DNA from: CAZGDB01 sp964524705
Lineage (GTDB): Bacteria > Pseudomonadota > Gammaproteobacteria > Berkiellales > Berkiellaceae
Direction of reading: 5' to 3'
Assembly (NCBI GenBank): GCA_964524705.1
Contig: CAZGDB010000020.1
Span: forward strand, 1 to 33,686
Length of the DNA: 33,686 nucleotides
Both the position numbers and the translations under genes were made by a program. Below, in pieces: positions 22,616 to 30,881 of the stretch (within the stretch, counting starts at the first letter, position 1; the number at the start of each line of letters is the position of its first letter). Under the pieces are notes generated by a model. The model was not told the DNA's origin and did not search any database. It worked only from the letters and a program-made list of their open reading frames with translations.

Positions 22616-23839
22616 ATGAACGAGATTGCTGAAGATTATATTACACAAGAAGAAGCCTTAGGTGCGCATTATTATGCGCCTTTACCGATTGTGTTGCATA
22701 AAGCAAAAGGGGTATGGGTCGAGGATACGGAAGGTAATCTCTATTTAGACTTTATGTCAGCTTACTCAGCTTTATCCTTGGGTCATAGTCATCCTCGTAT
22801 TGTGGCAGCAATTCAAGATCAGCTACAAACCTTAGCGATGTGTTCTAGAGCGTTTTATCATGATCAGCTATTACCCTTTTATGAAAAACTTACCGAATTA
22901 ACGGGGTTAGATAAAGTATTGCCTGCGAATACGGGTGTAGAGGCTGTAGAGGCCGCAATTAAAGCCGCGCGGCGTTATGGTTATAAAGTTAAAAAGATTC
23001 CACCGAATCAAGCAGAGATTATTGTTGCGAAGAATAATTTTCATGGTCGCACCACTGGGGTGATTAGTTTTTCTTCTTCAGATTTGTATAAAGAAGATTT
23101 TGGGCCATTGATGCCAGGTTTTGTGACGGTGCCTTTTGGGGATGCGGCAGCTTTAGAAGCGGCGATTACCTCCCGTACCTGTGCCTTTCTAGTAGAACCT
23201 ATTCAAGGGGAGGCGGGCATTATTGTGCCACCAGAAGGGTATTTAAAAGCAGTACGTGCGATTTGTGATAAGCATGGTATCGCCTTGATTTTTGATGAAA
23301 TTCAAACCGGCTTGGGGCGTACTGGGGAATGGTTTGCGTGTCAGCACGAAGATGTTGTGCCAGATGGAATTATTTTAGGTAAAGCTTTGGGTGGCGGAAT
23401 TTTACCGGTGTCTGCATTGGTGGGTACTCACGCTTTAATGGATGTTTTTACTTTAGGCAGTCATGGGTCTACTTTTGGGGGCAATCCTTTAGCCATGCGC
23501 GTGGCTTGTGAATCCTTGGCTGTGATTGAAGAAGAAGGTTTAGTGGCTAGAAGTAAGGTGCTGGGTAAAATATTAGCAAGCGAACTAAATAATATTGATT
23601 CTCCTTTTATTCAAGAAGTGCGTGGTAAGGGGTTGTTGGTAGCTTTAGAATTGGGGGATACCGGCTTAACGGGGCGTGAATTCTGTATGGAGCTACTGAA
23701 GGTGGGTATATTAACCAAGAATGTACACGGTAACATTATTCGTTTGGCGCCGCCTCTGGTAATACAAGAAGAAGACCTGTATAATACGGTGGAAAAGATA
23801 GCCCAAACTTTAAAAAAATTAGAGTCCAGGCGCTCATAA
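22616..23839 (+). CDS. rocD: Ornithine aminotransferase
   Basis: PLP-dependent class III aminotransferase converting ornithine and 2-oxoglutarate to glutamate-5-semialdehyde and glutamate. 407 residues. DFMSAYSALSLGHSHPRI and NTGVEAVEAAIKAAR are the ornithine aminotransferase-type N-terminal and cofactor-phosphate blocks. FLVEPIQGEAGI, LIFDEIQTGLGRTG and ILGKALGGGILPVSA carry the cofactor Asp and Schiff-base Lys, with GSTFGGNPLA after it. A GTG at 22607 is in frame, but the ATG at 22616 has AAGTGGGA upstream. It begins just after the arginase stop, making an arginine to glutamate-semialdehyde operon that ends at a terminator. Confidence 0.93.
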   Translation: MNEIAEDYITQEEALGAHYYAPLPIVLHKAKGVWVEDTEGNLYLDFMSAYSALSLGHSHPRIVAAIQDQLQTLAMCSRAFYHDQLLPFYEKLTELTGLDKVLPANTGVEAVEAAIKAARRYGYKVKKIPPNQAEIIVAKNNFHGRTTGVISFSSSDLYKEDFGPLMPGFVTVPFGDAAALEAAITSRTCAFLVEPIQGEAGIIVPPEGYLKAVRAICDKHGIALIFDEIQTGLGRTGEWFACQHEDVVPDGIILGKALGGGILPVSALVGTHALMDVFTLGSHGSTFGGNPLAMRVACESLAVIEEEGLVARSKVLGKILASELNNIDSPFIQEVRGKGLLVALELGDTGLTGREFCMELLKVGILTKNVHGNIIRLAPPLVIQEEDLYNTVEKIAQTLKKLESRRS

Positions 23840-23866
23840 AACAGCAGTGCACTCGCACTTGTTTTT
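23840..23866 (+). terminator. Terminator of arginase-ornithine aminotransferase operon
   Basis: AACA plus AGTGC (23840-23850) pair with GCACT plus TGTT (23855-23863) with a GC bulge and a 4-base loop, followed by a run of six T. It begins immediately after the rocD stop. Confidence 0.75.
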
Positions 23867-23881
23867 TCGCAAAACGCGGAA

Positions 23882-23908
23882 TTGACAGGGCAGTTGATTC
23901 TACATAAT
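23882..23908 (+). promoter_or_regulatory. Promoter of the first tandem membrane-protein gene
   Basis: Consensus -35 TTGACA (23882-23887), a 15-base spacer and -10 CATAAT (23903-23908). The start site would be near 23915, about 20 bases before the ATG at 23935. The spacer is short, but the placement just after the rocD terminator is apt. Confidence 0.5.
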
Positions 23909-23934
23909 GTGGCCCTATTTTAAGGAGCATGCTT

Positions 23935-25182
23935 ATGTCTGGACCCACTGTTATTGTAAAATATTCTTATCACTGGCTTCCTGTTTATAGCGATGACAGG
24001 CGTATTAATTCATCTTATCGTTTTTATCTCTCTCCTACTTTACGTCAATTAGAGTTGAGTAAAGCGCGTATTGCGTTACGGCTGGATAAAGCACTACGTC
24101 AAAATCACATCGCTGCAGATCAAAAAAATGCAATTATGACCCAGTTAAATCGTATTAATCAGGGTGGGATTGTTTTGAATTCTCAGATAGCGCAGGATCC
24201 CCAAATTGCGATTATGGAGTTTTTAAAAAATTTAATCTCTAAGATGAATCAGGCTGGATTGCCATTGCCGCAAGATTTGCCAGGCGGAGAATTTCAAGCT
24301 TGGTTTGCGCCTAATGTTTTGGGAAGTGATGCTCAGCGACAAGCACAGCATAAAGAATTATTAAAACAAAGTCATTGTCATTTTGTGGTGGAAAACTACA
24401 AAATGTCACGTATAGAAAAAGCATTGAGCTTGGTGAGCTTTATAGCCTCCTGGTCTTCTTCTATTGTTGCAGGTTTGGGTGTGGCAGTGATGTGTGTTAA
24501 TCCTCCTGCGGCGATGTATATGTTTGCTGCTTCTTTTTTGTTATTTCATTCTGATGAATCTGATGAAAAACGATGGGCGCGTGCCGGTCTTTATGTTCGC
24601 CGTGTATGGGATGGGGCTTATTATGATGTTAAACATACGTTCTTTAAAAAGAGCCTGCAGCGTTTAGCATTGTTGGGCGCAATGATTATGCCGGTGATTG
24701 CGTTGACTGTGAGTGGAATGACAGTACAGGGTATGTTGCGTGCGGCCTTTCAAATGGCCTCGCGTATTGGGTTAGCATGGATGTTGGTGTCCCCGATGGG
24801 GCAGTTAACTGCCAGTGTTATTTTTGTTTGTTTGGCTGTAACGCGCGCTTTAAAGGCGCTGGATTATGATTTAAAAAACTCTGTGGTACCAGAATTGATT
24901 GCTGGCATTGCAGGGGGCTTGACCTGGTGGCGTGATGCTGCGACTCAAGAGGCTAATAGGAAATCAATCTATAAACGTTGTGAAGCCTATGGGTTATCGT
25001 TTAATCTTAAACAGACAGAGCCTGCTGCAGAACATGTAGAATATGTGTTGCCAGCTTTTAACGGGCATGCGCAGTTAAATTTTAGTTGTGAGTCTCGCGG
25101 CACAGCTGGAACTTTTAGAGACCAGACTTTCACTTTTTGTGAAAGTGAGAGCGGTCCATATTTGAAAAGAGGAGCAGCATAA
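23935..25182 (+). CDS. Uncharacterised four-helix membrane protein, tandem paralogue A
   Basis: 415 residues, no family recognised. AAGGAG at 23922-23927 is 7 bases from the ATG at 23935; the ATG at 23929 is too close. A soluble N-terminal domain (about 1-160) holds charged helices and the block AGLPLPQDLPGGEFQAWFAP. Two hydrophobic spans (about 163-206) come next, then a cytosolic-looking linker with RWARAGLYVRRVWDGAYYD. Another hydrophobic pair follows (about 240-300), then a polar C-terminal domain ending PYLKRGAA. The core block and the linker recur in the next gene, so the two are diverged duplicates. No signal peptide, catalytic motif or homologue can be named. A self-contained membrane protein family or a secreted host-membrane effector are both compatible. 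Confidence 0.8.
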   Translation: MSGPTVIVKYSYHWLPVYSDDRRINSSYRFYLSPTLRQLELSKARIALRLDKALRQNHIAADQKNAIMTQLNRINQGGIVLNSQIAQDPQIAIMEFLKNLISKMNQAGLPLPQDLPGGEFQAWFAPNVLGSDAQRQAQHKELLKQSHCHFVVENYKMSRIEKALSLVSFIASWSSSIVAGLGVAVMCVNPPAAMYMFAASFLLFHSDESDEKRWARAGLYVRRVWDGAYYDVKHTFFKKSLQRLALLGAMIMPVIALTVSGMTVQGMLRAAFQMASRIGLAWMLVSPMGQLTASVIFVCLAVTRALKALDYDLKNSVVPELIAGIAGGLTWWRDAATQEANRKSIYKRCEAYGLSFNLKQTEPAAEHVEYVLPAFNGHAQLNFSCESRGTAGTFRDQTFTFCESESGPYLKRGAA

Positions 25183-25208
25183 GCTGCGTAATCAAGGGGT
25201 AGGGGATG

Positions 25209-25241
25209 TCAAAGTTTAGTCTACTTTGTAGGCAACTTTGA
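25209..25241. repeat. 8-bp inverted repeat between the two paralogues
   Basis: TCAAAGTT (25209-25216) and AACTTTGA (25234-25241) form a perfect dyad with a 17-base loop and no T run, so it is not a terminator. It exactly fills codon 2 to the stop of an 11-codon open frame starting at 25206 behind a G-rich stretch. An operator or leader hairpin is possible. The remainder of 25183-25453 holds no gene that I can see. Confidence 0.45.
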
Positions 25242-25397
25242 GTAACAGTGGTTATTGTTCTCCTGCCTTGCGTTTATTAGCGTATCGTAGCGCTGTGATT
25301 TTAGATGAAATTTGAGCAAAAAAAGTAAATGTTTTTTTGTTTCAAAAGATTCGAAGCCAATCAATAAAAATAGTGGACGGTGGGATAGCTTTGTTTA

Positions 25398-25408
25398 TGC
25401 TATACAAT
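25398..25408 (+). promoter_or_regulatory. Extended -10 candidate for tandem paralogue B
   Basis: TGCTATACAAT contains TG-C-TATACA and, offset by two bases, TACAAT (5 of 6 consensus). No clear -35 is seen. It lies about 46 bases before the ATG at 25454. Confidence 0.4.
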
Positions 25409-25453
25409 CAGGATACAGTTTCACTGTGTACGGGCAAGAAGAGGAAGTGAAGG

Positions 25454-26680
25454 ATGGCGGCTACTAAAAAAATAGATTTTTGTTATCGTGCAGTAGAGGG
25501 TAGTGATAAAGCAAAGGTGTATCAAGTCCCGGTCTTACGATTTTTAGAGCATGCGTGTGAGAAGATTCTTGCTAAAGTGACAGGGGATGGTTCTCAAAAG
25601 ACTTTAAAGGATTTGTTGGATCAGATTAAAGCAGGAACTATTAGCACTGACGCATTACAATCACGTAATTTAACACAGTACATGGAACTCTTGTATAGCC
25701 ATTTGAACGCAGCAGGTGTTCCGTTTCCTCCTGAAATTCCTATGAGTGAATTTGGTGCATGGTTCCCTCAGACTACAGAAAACAAGCAAAAGTCCATTAA
25801 GAATACAACAATGACTTTAGTGCCTTCTGTGATTTGTCTGCAACCGGATAATATGTCCGATGACAAGATGAAATCACAGGTGCTATATGTGACCAAAAGC
25901 TCCGAAAATGGAGTCGTATGTTGTAAGCGTATGGGTATCAATCAAGAACTTATAGCGTTTACGTTAGACGATGTCGTTGTCAAGCAGGAGTTAACCCAAG
26001 CAACCTTGACTGCTTTGAAACCACAAATAGAGCAGGCGCTGCGTAAGACAGAATTTGCTTATATGCTAGGTTATCAACCAACACGCTTTCAAAATGTGAT
26101 GGGTTGGGTCGGGCGTAGCGTTTTATGGGGCGCGGTGGCTTCTGTGACTATGATGGGGACCTTTGCGTTATTATCAGGATCTTTATTAGTCTTTTTAAGT
26201 ATGGCGGCAGTTACTGCTACAGTTGTCTATGCAGAGCGTGTGACTGCGGTTTCTCGTTGGGAACGGTTTGGGGCTTATTTAGAACGTGTCGCGTCAGGGT
26301 TATATTATGATCCTATGCGCGTGTTCAAGGAAAAGGCCTTGACGCGTACTTTTTGGGCTGGCGTATTAGCCCCGTATCTATATTTGTTTTCTTTACAGCG
26401 TAGCTTATTTACCACTGCGGCAGCGATTCGTGCTTTTAGCGCAGCTTGTGGCTTTGGATTGGTGGGAACTGCGGGGGGCGTGATTGCTTTTGGATTAGCG
26501 GGTTTATCTGTTTTGCATATGGCTTCTTTGAGTGTGGAATCTATTTCTAAATTGTGGGGTGTGAATAAAACCGTCCCTGCAGAGTTGCCGAGTCCGGAAG
26601 TAACAATGGTAGCGAATACTGGTTCTGCTCAGCCGTCATACAGTCCAGAGAATGGGTCCACACATCTAAAGCGGGCTTAA
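25454..26680 (+). CDS. Uncharacterised four-helix membrane protein, tandem paralogue B
   Basis: 408 residues, no family recognised. GAGGAAG precedes the ATG at 25454. The soluble N-terminal domain (about 1-210) includes AGVPFPPEIPMSEFGAWFP, matching paralogue A in the pattern AG(L/V)P-P--(L/I)P--EF-AWF. A hydrophobic pair (about 220-255) is followed by RWERFGAYLERVASGLYYD, again matching A (RW-R-G-Y--RV--G-YYD). A second hydrophobic stretch runs about 285-360, and the C-terminal tail is Pro/Ser-rich and ends THLKRA, like LKRGAA in A. The N-terminal domain is longer than in A, with an insert between the EF-AWF block and the first helix. Function unknown; duplication with A is the main clue. 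Confidence 0.8.
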   Translation: MAATKKIDFCYRAVEGSDKAKVYQVPVLRFLEHACEKILAKVTGDGSQKTLKDLLDQIKAGTISTDALQSRNLTQYMELLYSHLNAAGVPFPPEIPMSEFGAWFPQTTENKQKSIKNTTMTLVPSVICLQPDNMSDDKMKSQVLYVTKSSENGVVCCKRMGINQELIAFTLDDVVVKQELTQATLTALKPQIEQALRKTEFAYMLGYQPTRFQNVMGWVGRSVLWGAVASVTMMGTFALLSGSLLVFLSMAAVTATVVYAERVTAVSRWERFGAYLERVASGLYYDPMRVFKEKALTRTFWAGVLAPYLYLFSLQRSLFTTAAAIRAFSAACGFGLVGTAGGVIAFGLAGLSVLHMASLSVESISKLWGVNKTVPAELPSPEVTMVANTGSAQPSYSPENGSTHLKRA

Positions 26681-26705
26681 TATCATTATTCATTTAACAA
26701 ACATA

Positions 26706-26741
26706 TTTTTGCGGGGCGTCGCGAGATTGCCCTTGCAAAAA
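26706..26741. repeat. Extended dyad overlapping the coxB -35
   Basis: TTTTTGC (26706-26712) pairs with GCAAAAA (26735-26741), and inside it GGGC (26714-26717) pairs with GCCC (26729-26732), around a loop containing the palindrome TCGCGA. The flanks are T then A, the wrong order for a terminator on the plus strand. The right arm overlaps the coxB -35 hexamer. Confidence 0.5.
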
Positions 26742-26761
26742 AATGCAGTCCAAGCTTTAAT
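26733..26761 (+). promoter_or_regulatory. Promoter of the cytochrome c oxidase operon
   Basis: -35 TTGCAA (26733-26738), a 17-base spacer, and -10 TTTAAT (26756-26761). The expected start near 26768 leaves a leader of about 94 bases before coxB. Good match and sole candidate upstream of the oxidase locus. Confidence 0.6.
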
Positions 26762-26861
26762 GTGCAGGTGCGCCTGGTCAAATTGATGCGGCACTGGCTA
26801 TTAAGTATTAAGCAATAGGAGGGGGCGTTGGGGCTGCACATTGTGGTTCACGTCTTGAATA

Positions 26862-27680
26862 ATGGATAAAAAGCAATCTAATTTCTCTTTACGTCTCATC
26901 TCTGGGTTGGTTGCCTTGTGTAGCCCTGTGCTTGCATGGGCTAGTGAGTGGAATATGCCAGTGGGGGTTACCACGATTAGTCCAAAGGTGCATAACTTAC
27001 ATATGACCGTGTTTTGGATTTGTGTGGTCATTGGGGTATTAGTGTTTGGGGTGATGTTGTATTCCATCGTGAAGCATCGTAAGTCCGTTGGATATCCCGC
27101 GGCACATTTTCATGAAAGCACTACGGTTGAAATTATTTGGACCGTTATTCCTTTCATTATATTGATTGCGATGGCGATTCCTGCCACGCGTGTTTTAATA
27201 CAAATGAATCATACACAAGATTCAGCATTGACGATTAAAGCTACTGGGTATCAGTGGAAGTGGCACTATGATTATATTGGAGAGGGCGTAAGTTATTTTA
27301 GCAACTTGTCCACGCCTACAGACCAGATCACAAATAAAGCCCCTAAAGGCGAACATTATTTATTAGAAGTGGATAATCATTTAGTGGTGCCAGTGGGTAA
27401 AAAGATCCGTTTTTTAATGACAGCTAATGATGTTATTCATGCTTGGTGGGTCCCTGAGTTGGCAATTAAAAAAGATGCAGTGCCGGGCTTTATTAATGAA
27501 GCGTGGGCGATTATTGAAAAACCTGGGATCTACAGAGGGCAGTGTGCAGAATTATGTGGGGTTTACCATGGGTATATGCCAATTGTGGTAGAAGCGGTGG
27601 ATGAAGCAACATATGAAGCCTGGTTGCTTGAGAAAAAAACAGCGCTTGCACCTAAACCTGCTAGCCCTATAGCAGAATAA
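26862..27680 (+). CDS. coxB: Cytochrome c oxidase subunit II
   Basis: 272 residues. Signal sequence (cleavage near AWAS), two membrane helices (about 46-70 and 90-112) and a periplasmic cupredoxin domain that holds the binuclear CuA centre. The ligands are His193 (VIHAWWVPEL), Cys228, Glu230, Cys232 (GQCAELCG), His236 and Met239 (YHGYM). ATGYQWKWHYDY is the aromatic patch for electron entry. There is no fused cytochrome c domain, so a separate cytochrome c must donate electrons. The start at 26862 lacks a clear ribosome-binding site nearby. First gene of the oxidase operon, coxA following in 20 bases. Confidence 0.96.
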   Translation: MDKKQSNFSLRLISGLVALCSPVLAWASEWNMPVGVTTISPKVHNLHMTVFWICVVIGVLVFGVMLYSIVKHRKSVGYPAAHFHESTTVEIIWTVIPFIILIAMAIPATRVLIQMNHTQDSALTIKATGYQWKWHYDYIGEGVSYFSNLSTPTDQITNKAPKGEHYLLEVDNHLVVPVGKKIRFLMTANDVIHAWWVPELAIKKDAVPGFINEAWAIIEKPGIYRGQCAELCGVYHGYMPIVVEAVDEATYEAWLLEKKTALAPKPASPIAE

Positions 27681-27700
27681 TACCAAGGATTGAGGAAGAT

Positions 27701-29284
27701 ATGAGTACAGCATCTGCGCATCACGAAGAACACACCCATCATGGTCCCCAGAAAGGGATTTTACGTTGGTTATATACTACAAACCATAAAGATATAGGTA
27801 CGATGTATTTATGGTTGAGTTTTGCAATGTTATTAATTGGTGGCTGTATGGCCCTTTTGATACGTGCAGAATTATTTCAGCCAGGGCGTCAACTCTTGGA
27901 ACCTAATTTATTCAATACCATGACTACGATGCATGGTTTAATTATGGTTTTCGGTGCGATTATGCCAGCTTTTACTGGGCTAGCGAATTGGTTAATTCCT
28001 ATGATGGTGGGGGCGCCAGATATGGCGTTGCCGCGTATGAATAACTGGAGTTTTTGGATATTGCCAGTAGCTTTTGGAATTTTAGTGAGCACTTTGTTTA
28101 TGAAAGGGGGTGGTCCTAACTTTGGTTGGACTTTTTATGCGCCTTTATCGACACAGTATGGTCCACCCAGTACAGATTTCTTTATTCTAGCAGTACATTT
28201 GATGGGGATGTCTTCTATTATGGGCGCCATTAATGTCATTGCGACGATTTTAAATATGCGTGCTCCAGGCATGACCTTGATGAAAATGCCTATTTTTTGT
28301 TGGACGTGGTTGATTACAGCCTTTTTGTTGATTGCAGTGATGCCAGTATTAGCCGGTGCAGTTACGATGTTATTAGCGGATCGTCATTTTGGAACGAGTT
28401 TCTTTAGTGCAGCGGGCGGTGGTGATCCTGTGATGTTCCAGCATGTGTTTTGGTTCTTTGGTCATCCTGAAGTGTATATTATGATTTTGCCTGCATTCGG
28501 AGTAGTGTCTCAGATTATCCCAACGTTTAGTCGCAAGCCTTTGTTTGGGTATGCTTCAATGGTTTATGCAACGGCTTCTATTGCGTTGCTTTCCTTTTTT
28601 GTATGGGCGCATCATATGTTTACTACAGGTATGCCCTTATCTGGCACTTTGTTCTTTATGTATGCGACGATGTTGATTGCTGTGCCGACTGGGGTAAAGG
28701 TGTTTAATTGGATAGCAACGATGTTTCAGGGTTCTTTGACTTTTGAAACACCGATGTTATTTGCGATAGCGTTTGTGGTGCTTTTTACGATGGGTGGGTT
28801 TTCAGGGTTGATGCTTTCTATTGCGCCTGTAGATTTTCAATATCATGATAGTTATTTTGTAGTGGCACACTTTCACTATGTGTTAGTAACGGGTGCTTTA
28901 TTTTCTCTTTTTGCGGCGACGTATTATTGGTTGCCTAAGTGGACGGGGCATTATTACTCTGAAATTTTAGGAAAAACGCATTTTTGGTTGTCATTTATCA
29001 GCGTTAATATTACTTTTTTCCCGATGCACTTTTTAGGGTTAGCAGGAATGCCACGGCGTGTTCCTGATTATGCATTACAATTTGCAGATTTTAATAAAAT
29101 AGCATCTTGTGGGTCATTTGTTTTTGGTGCCTCACAGTTGTTGTTTTTATTTATTGTAATTCGATGCATTAGAGGCGGACCTAAAGCGACGTCTCATGTT
29201 TGGGAAGGGGCGCATGGTTTGGAATGGACCTTACCTTCTCCGGCGCCCTATCATAGCTTTACCACTGCTCCGGAAGTGCCTTAA
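27701..29284 (+). CDS. coxA: Cytochrome c oxidase subunit I, aa3 type
   Basis: 527-residue, 12-helix catalytic subunit that reduces O2 and pumps protons. Heme a ligands are His78 (TTMHGLIMVFG) and His392; heme a3 ligand His390 (HFHYVL). CuB ligands are His255 in GHPEVY with cross-linked Tyr259, and His304/His305 (WAHHMFTTGMP). Glu257 marks an A1-type oxidase. The D-channel Asp107 in GAPDMALPRMNNW and K-channel Lys333 (GVKVFNW) are present. GAGGAAG precedes the ATG. Needs heme A, supplied by ctaB/ctaA at the right end, and CuB inserted by cox11. Confidence 0.98.
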   Translation: MSTASAHHEEHTHHGPQKGILRWLYTTNHKDIGTMYLWLSFAMLLIGGCMALLIRAELFQPGRQLLEPNLFNTMTTMHGLIMVFGAIMPAFTGLANWLIPMMVGAPDMALPRMNNWSFWILPVAFGILVSTLFMKGGGPNFGWTFYAPLSTQYGPPSTDFFILAVHLMGMSSIMGAINVIATILNMRAPGMTLMKMPIFCWTWLITAFLLIAVMPVLAGAVTMLLADRHFGTSFFSAAGGGDPVMFQHVFWFFGHPEVYIMILPAFGVVSQIIPTFSRKPLFGYASMVYATASIALLSFFVWAHHMFTTGMPLSGTLFFMYATMLIAVPTGVKVFNWIATMFQGSLTFETPMLFAIAFVVLFTMGGFSGLMLSIAPVDFQYHDSYFVVAHFHYVLVTGALFSLFAATYYWLPKWTGHYYSEILGKTHFWLSFISVNITFFPMHFLGLAGMPRRVPDYALQFADFNKIASCGSFVFGASQLLFLFIVIRCIRGGPKATSHVWEGAHGLEWTLPSPAPYHSFTTAPEVP

Positions 29285-29809
29285 GTGGCAACGCCGCATT
29301 CAACCGTACGTTGGCTGTGTATTATTCCGGTAGTGATGTTTGGTTTTGCCTTTGCTTTGATTCCGTTGTACAACGTTTTATGTCAACAGACTGGATTGAA
29401 TGGAAAAATCGATTTTAGTGCGCCTTTGCAAGCACAAGAGATCGATTATTCTCGAACCATCACTGTAGAATTTGTGACGACGATGAATCAAGGGTTGCAA
29501 GGGAGTTTTATCCCAAAGGTTGCGACGATGAAGGTGCATCCTGGGCAAATGCAAACGACGAGTTTTGAGATTATTAATGGTACGGGACATGATGCAGTGT
29601 TTCAGGCGATCCCCAGTATTACGCCAGGGTTAGCGGCAAGTGCTTTTAAGAAGATAGAATGTTTTTGTTTTGAACGGCAACCGATGTTACAAGGGCAAAT
29701 TAAAGTGTTCCCTTTAAAGTTTACTTTGGATAGGGATTTACCCAAGGATATACAAACGCTCACATTGTCCTATACGCTTTTTGAGCTACCTGCAGCAGGA
29801 GAGAAATGA
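29285..29809 (+). CDS. ctaG: Cytochrome c oxidase assembly protein Cox11/CtaG
   Basis: 174-residue copper chaperone that delivers copper to CuB of subunit I. One N-terminal membrane helix (about 8-28), then conserved PLYNVLCQQTGLNG with Cys33, and a periplasmic immunoglobulin-like domain with the copper-binding pair in KIECFCFERQ. It starts with GTG at 29285 immediately after the coxA stop, and its TGA overlaps the coxC ATG, so it is translationally linked to both. Confidence 0.96.
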   Translation: MATPHSTVRWLCIIPVVMFGFAFALIPLYNVLCQQTGLNGKIDFSAPLQAQEIDYSRTITVEFVTTMNQGLQGSFIPKVATMKVHPGQMQTTSFEIINGTGHDAVFQAIPSITPGLAASAFKKIECFCFERQPMLQGQIKVFPLKFTLDRDLPKDIQTLTLSYTLFELPAAGEK

Positions 29810-30684
29810 TGAACCAGACCACAAACTACTATGTTCCAGATCATAGCCATTGGCCCGCAGTGGGGGCGGTAGGGTTAGGGTTGTTTGCAGTAGGTGTTGT
29901 GAATATGATGCATGGTAATACCATAGGCTATTTTTTATTGCCTTTGGCCTTTGCGGTGTTAATTTTTATGATGCGTGGCTGGTTTGGGGATGTGATTCGA
30001 GAGAGTCATGCAGGACTTTATAGTAAGCAAATGGACAGGTCTTTTCGTTGGGGCATGTTTTGGTTTATTTTTTCTGAAGTCATGTTTTTTGCTGCTTTTT
30101 TTGGTGCGCTTTTTTATGCACGTTACTTAGTTGTTCCTTGGTTAGGAGGAGAGTCGGTTGCTAAATTAAGTACACATACTTTTTTATGGCCAGATTTTAA
30201 AGCGGCATGGCCTTTATTGCATAACCCTAATCCAGAGAAGTTTATAGCGCCTATTGGGACTGTTTCAGCTTTTGGGATCCCAGCTTTAAATACGTTATTG
30301 TTATTAACCAGTGGATTAACTTTAACAATTGCGCATTGGGGTTTGATGAAAAACAACCGCAAACAATTAGTGAACTTTTTGTTTTTGACGGTTTTATTGG
30401 GAGTTATTTTTTTAGGCTTTCAGATGTATGAATATGTGCATGCCTATCATGAGCTTAATTTAAAATTAAGTTCTGGGATTTATGGGACGACTTTCTTTAT
30501 GTTGACCGGGTTTCATGGGTTACATGTGACCTTAGGTGGCATCATGCTCAGTGTGATTTTAGCCAGATGTGCTAAGGGGCATTTTACCCCTGAGCATCAT
30601 TTTGGGTTTGAAGCTGTGGCTTGGTATTGGCACTTTGTGGATGTGGTGTGGCTCTTGTTATTTGTGTTTGTATATTGGCTCTAG
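29806..30684 (+). CDS. coxC: Cytochrome c oxidase subunit III
   Basis: 292 residues, seven-helix subunit III that stabilises the oxidase core. SHWPAVGAVGLG, the WFGDVIRES loop, FRWGMFWFIFSEVMFFAAFF, GFHGLHVTLGG and the C-terminal AVAWYWHFVDVVWLLLFV are diagnostic. ATGs at 29806 and 29809 are both possible; AGGAGA at 29797-29802 is upstream of both. Its stop TAG overlaps the DUF2909 stop on the opposite strand through the palindrome CTAG. Confidence 0.97.
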   Translation: MMNQTTNYYVPDHSHWPAVGAVGLGLFAVGVVNMMHGNTIGYFLLPLAFAVLIFMMRGWFGDVIRESHAGLYSKQMDRSFRWGMFWFIFSEVMFFAAFFGALFYARYLVVPWLGGESVAKLSTHTFLWPDFKAAWPLLHNPNPEKFIAPIGTVSAFGIPALNTLLLLTSGLTLTIAHWGLMKNNRKQLVNFLFLTVLLGVIFLGFQMYEYVHAYHELNLKLSSGIYGTTFFMLTGFHGLHVTLGGIMLSVILARCAKGHFTPEHHFGFEAVAWYWHFVDVVWLLLFVFVYWL

Positions 30685-30881
30685 AACGGAGCATGGGGTT
30701 GTATAATTCCTAATGCGTAGAGTACAAACAATAATCCAAAGAGTCCAAGTGACAGGCAGATCCTAAGGGTGAGTGCTTTTACAGTGTTGGTTCCTTGTTT
30801 ATGAACTAACAAGCTATAAAGTGCAGACCCTAGGGCGCCTAAAATCAGTAATAAGATCACAACAATTAGTAGTTTAAGCAT
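30681..30881 (-). CDS. Twin-transmembrane protein (DUF2909-like), antisense within the cox operon
   Basis: 66 residues with two membrane helices: MLKLLIVVILLLILGALGSA and, after a short basic loop (LLVHKQGTNTVKALTLR), ICLSLGLFGLLFVLYALGII. AAGGAAG upstream on the minus strand fits the ATG at 30881; an upstream ATG at 30920 would add 13 residues without a good site. Similar small twin-helix proteins lie antisense between coxC and surf1 in Pseudomonas and relatives, so the position is conserved. Function unknown; an oxidase accessory role is inferred from position. It shares CTAG with the coxC stop and CATG with the surf1 start. Confidence 0.85.
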   Translation of the reverse strand: MLKLLIVVILLLILGALGSALYSLLVHKQGTNTVKALTLRICLSLGLFGLLFVLYALGIIQPHAPF

